Shown here one piece after another: positions 1 to 8,498 of a stretch of 35,103 nt of DNA. The stretch spans positions 1-35,103 of the forward strand of contig CAQOYX010000006.1 of assembly GCA_948852375.1 (NCBI GenBank), in the 5' to 3' direction. The position numbers and the translations under genes were made by a program. Under the pieces are notes generated by a model. That model saw only the letters and a program-made list of their open reading frames with translations. It had not been told where the DNA came from and did not search any database. Numbering within the stretch: the stretch's first letter is position 1; each line of letters opens with the position of its first letter. Source of the stretch: an uncultured Clostridia bacterium (GTDB taxonomy: Bacteria; Bacillota_A; Clostridia; TANB77; CAG-508).

Positions 1-33
1 ACAAATAATCAAGTATTTTTTACAAGAAAAATT

Positions 34-603
34 TTATTTTGATAAAATTTTTCCAATAATATAAAAATCATCATCATTTTTTATTACAATATCAGAAAAA
101 CTCTTATTAGTAGCTTTTAAAGTAATTTTATCTTTTTTTGCAGAGAATTTTCTAATAAAAACTTCACCATTAACACTAAAAACTCCATACTCCTTGTTAT
201 CTAAAGGAGTATTAAATTCAACAAAAACATATGAATCCTTATCAAAAGTAGGAGTCATAGAATCATCATTCATCTTTAATGCAATTGCTGAACTGGGAAC
301 ATTAGATGGACAATCAATAAATCCACTAACAGAATCTACTGCTAATAATTTATTATAAGAAATATGACTTACAACATTATAAGATTCTTGGTCCTCATTA
401 ATAGTTTTATCATAAGTATACATTAATTGTTGATAAGGAATATCTAAAGCCTTGCAAATATTTTTTAAAGCTTTATGGCTAGGATTTCTTTCTCCTTTTT
501 CAATATGAGTCAAGTGACCAATATTAATATCAGTTAGTCTTGAAAGCTCAGTTTTCGACATCTTTTTCTCTTTTCTTGCTTTTGCAATCATATCACCAAT
601 CAT
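34..603 (-). CDS. XRE-family repressor with LexA/CI-like S24 domain
   Basis: A 189-residue DNA-binding regulator. Residues about 5-60 form a helix-turn-helix of the XRE type (KTELSRLTDINIGHLTHIEKG). Residues about 95-185 resemble the S24 fold of LexA and phage CI: the nucleophile region reads DSMTPTF. Where LexA has the catalytic lysine (VKR), this protein has IRK, so arginine sits at that position and self-cleavage may be lost (inference). I chose the ATG at 603 because AGAGG lies about ten bases upstream; a longer reading to 708 starts inside the promoter. It is transcribed away from a second XRE gene at 777, which suggests a small divergent regulatory switch, possibly of phage or mobile origin. 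No target genes can be named from the sequence. Confidence 0.85.
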   Translation of the reverse strand: MIGDMIAKARKEKKMSKTELSRLTDINIGHLTHIEKGERNPSHKALKNICKALDIPYQQLMYTYDKTINEDQESYNVVSHISYNKLLAVDSVSGFIDCPSNVPSSAIALKMNDDSMTPTFDKDSYVFVEFNTPLDNKEYGVFSVNGEVFIRKFSAKKDKITLKATNKSFSDIVIKNDDDFYIIGKILSK

Positions 604-636
604 AAAATTCAACCTCTTTTTCCATATTTTTTCATT

Positions 637-665
637 ATTATACAAGAAAAAACACAATTTGTCTA
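637..665 (-). promoter_or_regulatory. Promoter of the S24 repressor gene
   Basis: On the minus strand TAGACA (660-665) and TATAAT (637-642) are separated by 17 bases and point toward the repressor start at 603. The same TAGACA-17-TATAAT arrangement occurs at 16641-16669. Confidence 0.65.
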
Positions 666-715
666 GCAGTAAATGAAAAATATTTAATATTTTATAGAAA
701 AATATCATAAGATTC

Positions 716-744
716 TTGACTTGTCAAATTAGTAGTGATATTAT
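716..744 (+). promoter_or_regulatory. Promoter and likely operator of the small XRE gene
   Basis: TTGACT (716-721), a 17-base spacer and TATTAT (739-744) precede the gene at 777. The -35 is embedded in the palindrome TTGACTTGTCAA (716-727), a plausible operator for one of the two divergent repressors; a half-site-like TTTTGACA follows at about 745. Confidence 0.6.
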
Positions 745-776
745 TTTGACAAAAAGTAAATGAAAGGAGAAAGTGT

Positions 777-980
777 ATGTACAAAAATAGTATAAGAAAA
801 TATAGAAAAGAACTAGGAATGAATTTAGATGAAATGGCAAAAAGGGTTGGAATATCAACGGGGTATCTTTGCCATTTAGAAAAGGGAACAAGGAAAAATC
901 CATCAACAAAGCTAATGGAAGATATAGCAAAACTACTTGGAAAAACAATAACAGAAATATTTTTTGAAGAAAGTGATTAA
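777..980 (+). CDS. Small XRE-family transcriptional regulator
   Basis: A 67-residue protein that is almost entirely one helix-turn-helix domain (LDEMAKRVGISTGYLCHLEKG, residues about 17-37), with a short acidic tail. A good ribosome site (AAAGGAGA) lies eight bases before the ATG. It is divergent from the S24 repressor gene and shares its intergenic region, so the two probably cross-regulate. In its sequence ACG GGG places a CGG across two codons and the reading frame is unaffected, in contrast with zero-frame CGG elsewhere in the window. Confidence 0.85.
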   Translation: MYKNSIRKYRKELGMNLDEMAKRVGISTGYLCHLEKGTRKNPSTKLMEDIAKLLGKTITEIFFEESD

Positions 981-1086
981 TAAAGAATATTTGAAATAAA
1001 ATATAAAAAACAAATATTGTAAAGCTAATAAAATTATGATAATATAGCAACAGAGAAAAAAATAAAAAATAGCCACAATATACAAA

Positions 1087-1120
1087 AGCCTCCTTTACCT
1101 AAGGGGGGCTGTGGCCACAG
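1087..1120. repeat. GC-rich double inverted repeat
   Basis: In an otherwise AT-rich intergenic stretch (981-1203), AGCCTCCTT (1087-1095) pairs with AAGGGGGGCT (1101-1110, with G-T pairs), and CTGTGGCCACAG (1109-1120) is a perfect palindrome. No T-run follows, so it is not a typical terminator. It resembles dispersed GC-rich intergenic repeats of Clostridia; compare 24384-24460. The remainder of the gap shows nothing else recognisable. Confidence 0.5.
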
Positions 1121-1203
1121 GTGAATTATGGTTATTTAAAAGTAATTTATTTTAAGAATTTTAACAAGAAATAGAAAATAATGAAAGGGAAGATTTATTA
1201 AGG

Positions 1204-2796
1204 ATGAGAAAAAATATTAGAAAAAAAAGAAATAATACAAAACGAGAAATCAATATAAACATAAGAAAAGTGTTAATTCCAATAATAGTAATATTTCTTC
1301 TACTATTTCTTACTACAATATTTGCACTAACAAACTCAGTAAGCGAAAAAATAGTTTTAGGTGTAAAAGTAGATAATATAGACATATCAAACCTAACCAT
1401 AAATGAGGCATATCAAAAATTAAAAGATGAATTAAATGAAAGAATAAAAAAGAATATAACAGTAAAACAAGGAGAGTATGAAACAACAATAAGTTTAGAA
1501 CAATTAGAAGTCAATTATAACATAATAGAAGCAGTAAACAATGCATATAAAATTGGAAGAAACAAAAATATAATAATAAGCAACTATCAAATATTAAAAT
1601 CAAATCTATTTTCTACAAAAATAGAAGAACAAATCAATATAAACGATAATGAACTAAATAAAATAATAGAAGATATAACAGCTAAGCTTCCAGATATAGT
1701 AGTAGAAAGCTCATATTATATAGAAGGAGATAATCTAATAATATCAAATGGAAAACCAGGTATTAGTGTAAAAAAAGAGGAATTTAAAAACAATGTAATG
1801 GTAGCAATAAAAGAACAAATAAAAGAAAACAAAATACAAACAATAGAAATACCAGTAGAACAAAAAAAACCAGAAAAAATTAATATAGAAAAGATAAAAG
1901 AAGAAATATATAAAGAACCACAAAATGCATATTACGAAAAAAATCCATTTAAATTGCACAAAGAAGTAAATGGAGTAGATATAAAAATATCAATAGAAGA
2001 AGCAAAAAAGATTTTGGAAGAAGAAAAAAAAGAATATGAAATATCACTAAATATAACGAAACCAGAAATTACAATTGAAGATTTAAAATATGAAAATTTC
2101 TTTCCAGATACATTATCAAAATATGTAACAATATATGATGAAAGCAATCAAAATAGAAGTACAAACATAAAGCTAGCATCAGAAAAAATAGATGGAACAA
2201 TATTAATGCCTGGTGAAACATTCTCATATAATAAAATAGTAGGAGAAAGAACAATAAAAGCAGGATACAAGGAAGCATCAATATATATGAATGGAAAAGT
2301 AGTAGATGGAATAGGTGGAGGAATATGCCAAGTATCATCAACACTATATAATGCTACACTAGAAGCAAACTTAGAAATAATAGATAGAAGAAATCACTAC
2401 TTCATAACAGGATATGTATCAGCAAGTAGAGATGCAACAGTTTCATATGGAACAATAGATTTTAAATTCAAAAACAATAGAACATATCCAATAAAGATAG
2501 GATGCACAGCACAAAATGGAGTATGCCAAATTGTGATCTATGGAATAAAAGAAGAAACAGAATATGAGGTAGTAATAGAAGATAAAATAACTGAAATAAT
2601 CCCATATACAACTAAGTACATAAATACAAATGTATTAGAAAAAAGAATAGAAAATGAGATACAAAAAGGTGTAAATGGATATAAAAGTGAAGCATATAGA
2701 GTATTAAAACTAAATGGAAAAATAATCTCAAAAACGCTATTATCAAAAGATTCATATAATCCATTACAAAGAATAGTAGAAAAAGGAACAAAATAA
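1204..2796 (+). CDS. VanW/YoaR-like cell-envelope protein with G5 domain
   Basis: A 530-residue membrane-anchored extracellular protein. A basic N-terminus precedes one membrane segment (residues about 22-45, VLIPIIVIFLLLFL). Two repeats of the peptidoglycan-binding-4 type follow (about 50-290), then a VanW domain (about 311-432; PGETFSYNKIVGERT, GGGICQVSSTLYNA) and a C-terminal G5-like domain (about 455-528). VanW proteins occur in glycopeptide-resistance clusters and widely in clostridial cell-wall loci, but their reaction is not established, so a role at the cell wall is an inference from domains. No zero-frame CGG occurs in the gene. It stands alone, with no clear operon partner. Confidence 0.88.
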   Translation: MRKNIRKKRNNTKREININIRKVLIPIIVIFLLLFLTTIFALTNSVSEKIVLGVKVDNIDISNLTINEAYQKLKDELNERIKKNITVKQGEYETTISLEQLEVNYNIIEAVNNAYKIGRNKNIIISNYQILKSNLFSTKIEEQININDNELNKIIEDITAKLPDIVVESSYYIEGDNLIISNGKPGISVKKEEFKNNVMVAIKEQIKENKIQTIEIPVEQKKPEKINIEKIKEEIYKEPQNAYYEKNPFKLHKEVNGVDIKISIEEAKKILEEEKKEYEISLNITKPEITIEDLKYENFFPDTLSKYVTIYDESNQNRSTNIKLASEKIDGTILMPGETFSYNKIVGERTIKAGYKEASIYMNGKVVDGIGGGICQVSSTLYNATLEANLEIIDRRNHYFITGYVSASRDATVSYGTIDFKFKNNRTYPIKIGCTAQNGVCQIVIYGIKEETEYEVVIEDKITEIIPYTTKYINTNVLEKRIENEIQKGVNGYKSEAYRVLKLNGKIISKTLLSKDSYNPLQRIVEKGTK

Positions 2797-2928
2797 ACTT
2801 AACAAAAAAGGAATAATAAAATGGAAGAATTAAAAAAAAAACTAACAAATCATAAAAGATCATACATAACTTTAGAAAAAATTAAAAGAACAAGCATTTG
2901 TAAAAACAAATAACAAATTAAAGATTTG

Positions 2929-3054
2929 GTAAAAATAAAAGTAATTAACAAAGATATAATAGAATATATAGATTATTATAATAAAAGGATAAAAAGCAAA
3001 TTAAAAGGAATGAGCCCTGTACAATACAGAACTCACTCCCAAAGAGCTACTTAG
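2929..3054 (+). pseudogene. Remnant of IS3/IS150-family transposase (OrfB C-terminus)
   Basis: A reading frame of about 40 codons ends in KSKLKGMSPVQYRTHSQRAT, the typical C-terminus of IS3-family integrases (NxxRxxxKLKGMSPxxYR). The catalytic DDE part is absent and in-frame stops lie just upstream, so this is a decayed 3' end. The IS150-type right end follows at 3068-3094. The segment 2797-2928 contains a short frame from 2821 that I do not recognise. Confidence 0.75.
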
Positions 3055-3067
3055 TACCTAATCAAAA

Positions 3068-3095
3068 ATGTTCAATTTTTTGGGTTCAGTACAGA
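3068..3095. repeat. Terminal inverted-repeat remnant of an IS150-type element
   Basis: The sequence TTTTTTGGGTTCAGTACA within this span matches the usual right end of IS150-group elements (GGGTTCAGTACA). No matching left end is visible in the window. Confidence 0.55.
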
Positions 3096-3125
3096 ACTAA
3101 TACTCTTTTTTATCTATTAATATAA

Positions 3126-3882
3126 TTATTCTTCTGTTTTATGTTCTATAGTTTGTGAAGAAGAATTTTCACTAAGATTTTCATAGAAGCAAATCATTGC
3201 AACAATTGTATAAGGCATTAACCAAAGCATACCTATACCTAAAGTAAAGCATGTTAAAAGTGACCAACCAATAAAAGTAAGACCTAAAAAGAAAAATCTC
3301 CATCTATTACCTTGCATTAAGTTCTCACTCATTTCAACAATTTCTTTACCAGTCATATTAGGGTTATCATTTAAAATGTAAAAACTTAAAGAATATAAAT
3401 ATCCCTTAACAATAACATAAATTAAAGATACAATATAACCTATAAGGCTTATATAACCTAAAAATCCAAAACCTGCTACTCCTGCAGAAGAACCTGCAAT
3501 AATTCCGCGATGCAAGAGAACCTCCAATAGAAATAACAAACAATATAATAAAAATTACTAATAAGCAAATAGGTAAAATCATTTTTAAAACAGTATTACC
3601 TACTACACCCCATACCTTTGAAAAAGAAGTAAAACCGCTATTTAAGAAATCAGTATATCCAACTTCTTCACCTCTTTTTAGTCTCATAAAAGAAACAATT
3701 AAACCAAAAGAAATAGGTGTAGAAATCACCAAAAGTAAAAGACCACCTACTATTGGTATAAGTCTGCAAACAAAATTAATAACAAAAACAATAATTGCAT
3801 ATGTTAAAGTTAATAATGCAGCTTTACCCCATTTTCCACGAAGTGCTTCACGAGCATTAGCTCTAATCTCTGATGCCATCAT
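3126..3882 (-). CDS. DUF975-family membrane protein, one CGG recoding site
   Basis: A 251-residue polytopic membrane protein of the DUF975 family (ASEIRANAREALRGKWGKA at the N-terminus; several hydrophobic segments; C-terminal charged tail). Function unknown; such proteins are common in Firmicutes. The start at 3882 is nine bases after AGGAGG; an earlier ATG at 3891 overlaps the ribosome site. The zero frame reads IGGSLAS, then CGG, and continues as an unrelated Cys/Phe-rich tail. Skipping the C at 3507 gives GIIAGSSAGVAGFGFLGYIS and the rest of the membrane domain to the stop at 3126. One skipped base makes the length divisible by three. Phased TGTAAY repeats lie 90-120 bases upstream. Confidence 0.82.
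3504..3507 (-). other. CGGA recoding site (DUF975 gene)
   Basis: Minus strand reads TCG CGG A ATT. The family sequence resumes if CGGA is read as one Gly (residue about 126). Confidence 0.85.
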
Positions 3883-3974
3883 AAAAAACATCCTCCTTTT
3901 AAATTAAAAATTCGACTTAAATATACAGTAAATTATGTAATATGTCAATACATTACAAGATAAATACATAACAA

Positions 3975-4000
3975 TGTAACAAATGTAATATTAGTGTAAC
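3975..4000. promoter_or_regulatory. Phased TGTAAY direct repeats upstream of DUF975 gene
   Basis: TGTAAC (3975), TGTAAT (3984) and TGTAAC (3995) lie at 9- and 11-base spacing; a further TGTAAT is at 3936. On the transcribed (minus) strand these are TTACA repeats, like the direct repeats bound by OmpR/PhoP-family regulators. Similar repeats precede the NRPS and LPxTG genes. Confidence 0.4.
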
Positions 4001-4045
4001 ATACAATACTTGCTAGTTTTCTGTATTATATTTTAATGTAATGTA

Positions 4046-4079
4046 AAAATAGATAAAAGTTATATAAACTTCTATCTAT
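4046..4079 (-). terminator. Terminator of the HD-GYP gene
   Basis: On the minus strand ATAGATAGAAGTT pairs with AACTTTTATCTAT (with mismatches) around a short loop and is followed by TTTTTA. It lies 20 bases beyond the stop at 4099. Confidence 0.55.
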
Positions 4080-4098
4080 ATTATATAAATCAAATTTA

Positions 4099-5151
4099 CT
4101 AAATATACCTATTTTGAATATCAGAAATTTCATCATAATGATTATTCAAAATATCTAGGAACACGTCAGCAACTTTAGGATCAAATTGAGTTCCACTACA
4201 TCTTTTTATTTCAGCTATAACTACATCTAAAGGAAGAGCATTTCTATATGTCCTTTTTGAAGTCATAGCATCAAAAGTATCAGCAACAGCAGCAATTCTT
4301 GCCATAAAAGGAATGTTATCGCCTGCAAGCTTACTTGGATAACCAGTACCATCATATTTTTCATGATGATGCTTAACAATAGGAATTAAATCCTGAAAAA
4401 TAGTAGCAGTAGACAAAATATGAGCACCAATAGTAGGATGATTCTTAATTTCAGAATACTCATCATCAGTAAGCTTATCAGTTTTTAATAAAATACTATC
4501 AGGAACGCCAATCTTACCAACATCGTGGAACAAACCACCAATATGCAAAATCTTTAAATCTGATTCAGTTAATCCCATATATCTACCAATCAAAACACTA
4601 TATTCAGAAACCCTATCAGAATGACCTCTTGTATAAGCATCCTTTGCCTCAACTGTATAGCGTAGAGTTTGAATACTTTCCATATAAGCACGTTCCAATT
4701 TATCATAAGTATCTTGTAACTCACCATTAATTTTCTTAATCATATTCATTTGTGAAATAGCCTTAATACCAGATTCAATAAGAAGAAGCAATTGATCAAA
4801 CTTATCACTCTTCTCACAATAACCTTGAATATCGAGACGACGAATAGTCTCAAGAGGAGGAGCTAAATCCTTATGTCCAGTAAGTAACAAAATATATAAT
4901 TCTTTATTAAACTTTCTAATTTCCTCAACAACCTGATCACCATGAAGAGGAGTCATAATGAAATCTAAAAGCATTAAATCAAAATGTTCAGTTTTAACTC
5001 TTTCAATAGCCTCAAGAGGATCAGTAACACCTGTAAAATTATAACCTGAACGTTTAAGAAAAATAGAAAGAGAATCAATAATACCAACTTCATCATCAAC
5101 TACAATAACTTTATAACCATTAGAATTATTTTCAGAATAACCTTTTCTCAT
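4099..5151 (-). CDS. Response regulator with HD-GYP output domain
   Basis: A 350-residue two-domain protein. Residues about 14-135 are a receiver (VIVVDDE, phospho-acceptor Asp in LLLDFIMTP, conserved Thr in LLLTGH, Lys-equivalent region CEKSD). Residues about 160-345 are an HD-GYP domain with HDVGKIG, HHHEKYDGTGYP and DTFDAMTS, the metal- and substrate-binding motifs of cyclic-di-GMP phosphodiesterases. It therefore probably hydrolyses c-di-GMP on phosphorylation; this is known for the family but not shown here. No histidine kinase is adjacent; the nearest, at 6688-8485, is beyond hisS. AGGTG precedes the ATG. No zero-frame CGG. Confidence 0.92.
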   Translation of the reverse strand: MRKGYSENNSNGYKVIVVDDEVGIIDSLSIFLKRSGYNFTGVTDPLEAIERVKTEHFDLMLLDFIMTPLHGDQVVEEIRKFNKELYILLLTGHKDLAPPLETIRRLDIQGYCEKSDKFDQLLLLIESGIKAISQMNMIKKINGELQDTYDKLERAYMESIQTLRYTVEAKDAYTRGHSDRVSEYSVLIGRYMGLTESDLKILHIGGLFHDVGKIGVPDSILLKTDKLTDDEYSEIKNHPTIGAHILSTATIFQDLIPIVKHHHEKYDGTGYPSKLAGDNIPFMARIAAVADTFDAMTSKRTYRNALPLDVVIAEIKRCSGTQFDPKVADVFLDILNNHYDEISDIQNRYI

Positions 5152-5182
5152 AAAATTTCACCTCTTAATATTTGATAAAACT

Positions 5183-5211
5183 ATTATATTAATAAAATGC
5201 CATAAAATCAA
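5183..5211 (-). promoter_or_regulatory. Promoter of the HD-GYP gene
   Basis: Minus strand TTGATT (5206-5211), 17 bases, TATAAT (5183-5188), about 30 bases before the ATG at 5151. Confidence 0.6.
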
Positions 5212-5254
5212 TATTAAAAACAAAATTTAACATAAAAATACAAAAAAAGCATTA

Positions 5255-5283
5255 TTGAAATAGTCAAAATAATATGTTACAAT
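5255..5283 (+). promoter_or_regulatory. Promoter of hisS
   Basis: TTGAAA (5255-5260), 17 bases, TACAAT (5278-5283), about 43 bases before the hisS ATG. The leader is too short for a T-box. Confidence 0.6.
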
Positions 5284-5325
5284 GATACTTAAAAAAAGAG
5301 AAATAAAACGAAAGGAAGGAAATTA

Positions 5326-6648
5326 ATGAGAACCGGAAATAAAGTAGAACCTAGAACCTTGCCAGGGTTTATGGAATTACAACCAAATGAACAAATAGTA
5401 TTTAATAAGATGAAAGAAAAAATACAAAAATCATATGAAAAATTTGGATTTATACCACTAGATACACCAGTACTAGAACTATCAGAAGTATTACTTGCAA
5501 AAGCAGGAGGAGAAACAGAAAAACAAATTTACCGTTTTACAAAAGGAGACACAGACCTATCAATGAGATTTGATCTAACAGTACCACTTGCCAAATACGT
5601 AGCACAAAATTATGGAACACTACAATTCCCATTTAGGAGATATCAAATAGGAAAAGTATATAGAGGAGAAAGACCACAAAAAGGAAGATTTAGAGAATTC
5701 TACCAAGCAGATATAGACATTATAGGAGATGGAGAACTATCAATTTTAAACGATGCAGAAATCCCAAGCATCATCTATACAACATTTAAAGAACTAGGAT
5801 TTAGCAACTTCACAATTCATATAAACAATAGAAAAATACTAAATGGACTATTTGAAAAATTAAACTTAACAAACATATCACAAAACATTATGAGAATAAT
5901 AGATAAAATAGAAAAAATAGGAAAAGAAAACGTAGAAAAAGAACTAACACAACTAGGATTAAAAAAAGAAGCAATAAACAATATAATAAACTTCATCTTA
6001 ATAAGCGGAAACAATGAAGAAAAAATAGAAGCACTAGAGAAACTAAAAGTCACAAACGCGACATTTGAAAACGGATTAGAAGAACTAAAACAAGTAGTAA
6101 AAAACATACAATTATTTGGAGTACCAAAAAGCAACTTCATGGTAGATTTAAGTATAGCAAGAGGACTAGACTATTACACAGGAACAGTATATGAAACATT
6201 CTTAAATGACTACAAACAAATAGGAAGCGTATGTTCAGGAGGAAGATACGACAACCTAGCAGATTATTATACAGACAAACAATTACCAGGAGTAGGAATA
6301 TCAATTGGACTAACAAGGCTATTTTATAAACTAAACGAACTAAATGTAATAGCAGTAAACAAAAGCTCCATTTCAGAAGTATTAGTAATATCGATGAATG
6401 AAGACATAGAATCATGTTTGCCGATAGCAAGTAAACTAAGAAATGCAGGAATTAATGCAGAAGTTTATATGGGAAATAAAAAAATAAAAGCGAAATTCAA
6501 ATATGCAGATAAATTAAAAATACCATATGTAGCAATACTTGGTGAAGACGAAATAAAAAATAGCACAATATCACTAAAAAACATGCAAACAGGAGAACAA
6601 AACACAATTACTATAGAAGAAGCTATACAAGTGCTAAAGAAAGTATAA
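5326..6648 (+). CDS. hisS: Histidyl-tRNA synthetase
   Basis: A 440-residue class II synthetase that charges tRNA-His in the cytoplasm. Motif 1 lies at PLDTPVLE (about residue 44), motif 2 at KVYRGERPQKGRFREFYQ (about 109), histidine signature at ARGLDYYTGTVYE (about 279), and motif 3 at GVGISIGLTRLF (about 323). The C-terminal 95 residues are the anticodon-binding domain. The LDYYTG signature and that domain argue against the paralogue HisZ. Length is normal. It is monocistronic and convergent with the kinase gene through a shared terminator. Several CGG triplets straddle codons here (ACC GGA, AGC GGA, AAC GGA) without frame change, a useful internal control for the recoding described elsewhere. 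Confidence 0.97.
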   Translation: MRTGNKVEPRTLPGFMELQPNEQIVFNKMKEKIQKSYEKFGFIPLDTPVLELSEVLLAKAGGETEKQIYRFTKGDTDLSMRFDLTVPLAKYVAQNYGTLQFPFRRYQIGKVYRGERPQKGRFREFYQADIDIIGDGELSILNDAEIPSIIYTTFKELGFSNFTIHINNRKILNGLFEKLNLTNISQNIMRIIDKIEKIGKENVEKELTQLGLKKEAINNIINFILISGNNEEKIEALEKLKVTNATFENGLEELKQVVKNIQLFGVPKSNFMVDLSIARGLDYYTGTVYETFLNDYKQIGSVCSGGRYDNLADYYTDKQLPGVGISIGLTRLFYKLNELNVIAVNKSSISEVLVISMNEDIESCLPIASKLRNAGINAEVYMGNKKIKAKFKYADKLKIPYVAILGEDEIKNSTISLKNMQTGEQNTITIEEAIQVLKKV

Positions 6649-6650
6649 AA

Positions 6651-6683
6651 AATAAAAGAAGCGATTAAAAACGCTTCTTTTAT
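6651..6683. terminator. Bidirectional terminator between hisS and the kinase gene
   Basis: AATAAAAGAAGCG pairs with CGCTTCTTTTATT around ATTAAAAA. It has A-run and T-run flanks on both strands. The corrected kinase stop (6688-6690) lies immediately beside it. Confidence 0.85.
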
Positions 6684-6687
6684 TGCT

Positions 6688-8485
6688 CTACAATGGCAAA
6701 ATAACATTAAACCTAGTCCCCTTACCGAACTGTAGATTCAAAAGTAATATCACCACTAAAGTTTCCACGAATAGTCGAATAAGACATAAACATACCAAGA
6801 CCAGTACCGTTTTTTCCCTTAGTAGTAACCATCTCTCGGAATAACTTATCCTTAACCTCATCCGTCATACCAGATCCATAATCCTGAACAGAAATAACAA
6901 TATTATCATTATCCTTATTAACAATCAAATCAATAAACTGATTACTCTGTCCATTATAAGCCTGGATAGCATTAGAAATCATATTATTAATAACCTGAAC
7001 TAAACTATTTACATTACCATGTAAAAGAGTCAAATCATCAGTATTAATTTTAACATTCATATCAATCAAAGCATTTTTAAGTTCATGTTTCATAAGAATA
7101 TTAACACGCTTAATAAGTTCCTCAATAGTAAAAGAATCCTGTTCATTTTCATTCAAAGTAACAGCTTGACCTTTAACAGCGGTAATAATATCAGACATAT
7201 ATGAAGTATGAGTTTTAATCTTCTCAATCCATTCAGTCATATCACTTGCAATTTCATGATGATCAGCAAAATTAACTTTTGGGTCTTCAATAGAAGAATC
7301 ATACTCTTTAACCAAATCCGTAAGCCCTTCGGAAGCACCTGCTATGGACATAATAGGAGTTTTTAAGTTATGAGCAATACCACCAACTAATTGACCAAGA
7401 GAAGCAAGACGTTCTTTTTCAATAAGCATATCTTGGTTTTTCTTAATGGTTTCCATATCTTCGATATGTTGGGTGATATCTTTTAAAAGAATAAGAGTTC
7501 CAACATATTTTTCGTTGGATTTTATATCGTTAATTTCTATGTTAAAATGCTTATGTACACTTTCAAAATGCTTTTCGTAACGAAAAGTATCAGAAGAAGT
7601 TTTTACATTGTCTAAAGTAATAAGCAAAGAATTAACATCAATATTATTATCATTAAATTTATTGACTATGTCAACAATGTTATGATTTCGTATATCAGTT
7701 GATTTTAAATTAAAAGTAGTTAAAAAAGTAGCATTAAAATCAGTGATGACGTTATCTTCATTTAAAACAACATAGCTATCTGAAATTCTATCGACTATTC
7801 TTTGTAGTGCAATAGGCGTAACTTTTAAAAAGTTGAACTTAAGTATAGCAAATGCAAAACAAATTATAGAAAGTGTAAAAGATATAGGAGTAATATAAAT
7901 ACTCATAGGTATTATTTTTAAACTACCCAATATATTTATTAAAAGTGGTATACTAACGCCTAAAACAATTAAGAAGGATTGTTTTGAGAAAAAGCCTGAA
8001 TTCTTTATTGAAAAGCGTAGTAAATGGAACACACCTAAAAACAATACAACATAGGAATATATATGATGTACAGATATATAAGGTCCATAAGTAGTATCAT
8101 TAAGACTTGTAGAATACACTTCATAAAATAAATGATGATAATCATTTGTCCATAATACTAATAAAGATATTATAGGTATAATAAAAAGCAAAATATAGCT
8201 CTTTTTAAAATGTAATTTTGTATTTTCAAAAATAAGTCCAGTAAATAGTATACTAAGAGGTTGGAAACAAGTTCCAATATAAACAAAATAATCAAAATAA
8301 ATAGGGTTATACTTATCAATAAAAACCAACTGTAAAATCTGTCCAATAAGGCAAATAGAGTTACTTAATAAAGTTAAAGAAAATACAGTTTCCAATTGAG
8401 TTTTATGTTTAGATTTTAATATCATAAATAGTAAAGTTGCATTAGCAAGTAAGGAAATACATAGTAATATCATATTTAAATCCAT
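6688..8485 (-). CDS. 7TM sensor histidine kinase, one CGG recoding site near C-terminus
   Basis: A 598-residue sensor kinase. The first 220 residues hold about seven membrane segments of the 7TM histidine-kinase N-terminal type. A PAS domain follows (about 230-340), then a dimerisation/phosphoacceptor helix with the target His in GGIAHNLKTP (about 374), and an ATPase domain with N box NNMISNAIQAY, G1 DYGSGM and G2 NGTGLGM. The zero frame stops directly after CGG (CGG TAA). Skipping the C gives GKGTRFNVILPL, the usual end of the HATPase domain (VGKGTxFxxxLP). It starts 13 bases after the NRPS stop and has AGGAGG there, so the two are co-transcribed. The likely role is sensing linked to the NRPS product; no partner regulator is adjacent. 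Confidence 0.9.
6724..6727 (-). other. CGGT recoding site (kinase gene)
   Basis: Minus strand reads GTT CGG TAA in zero frame. Reading CGGT as Gly587 bypasses the TAA and adds the conserved 12-residue end of the ATPase domain. Confidence 0.85.
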
Positions 8486-8498
8486 TATAAATAACCTC

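Noticed and set aside
2821..2913. Short frame after the VanW gene
   Set aside because: About 30 Lys-rich codons with no recognised similarity, next to an IS remnant; not enough to call a gene.
5152..5325. T-box riboswitch upstream of hisS
   Set aside because: The leader from the inferred promoter to the ATG is only about 43 bases, with no specifier stem or T-box sequence.
6137..6430. Long antisense frames within hisS, ABC-F, pyr and rsmI genes
   Set aside because: They are hydrophobic, Leu-rich shadows of AT-rich genes, without ribosome sites or family similarity.
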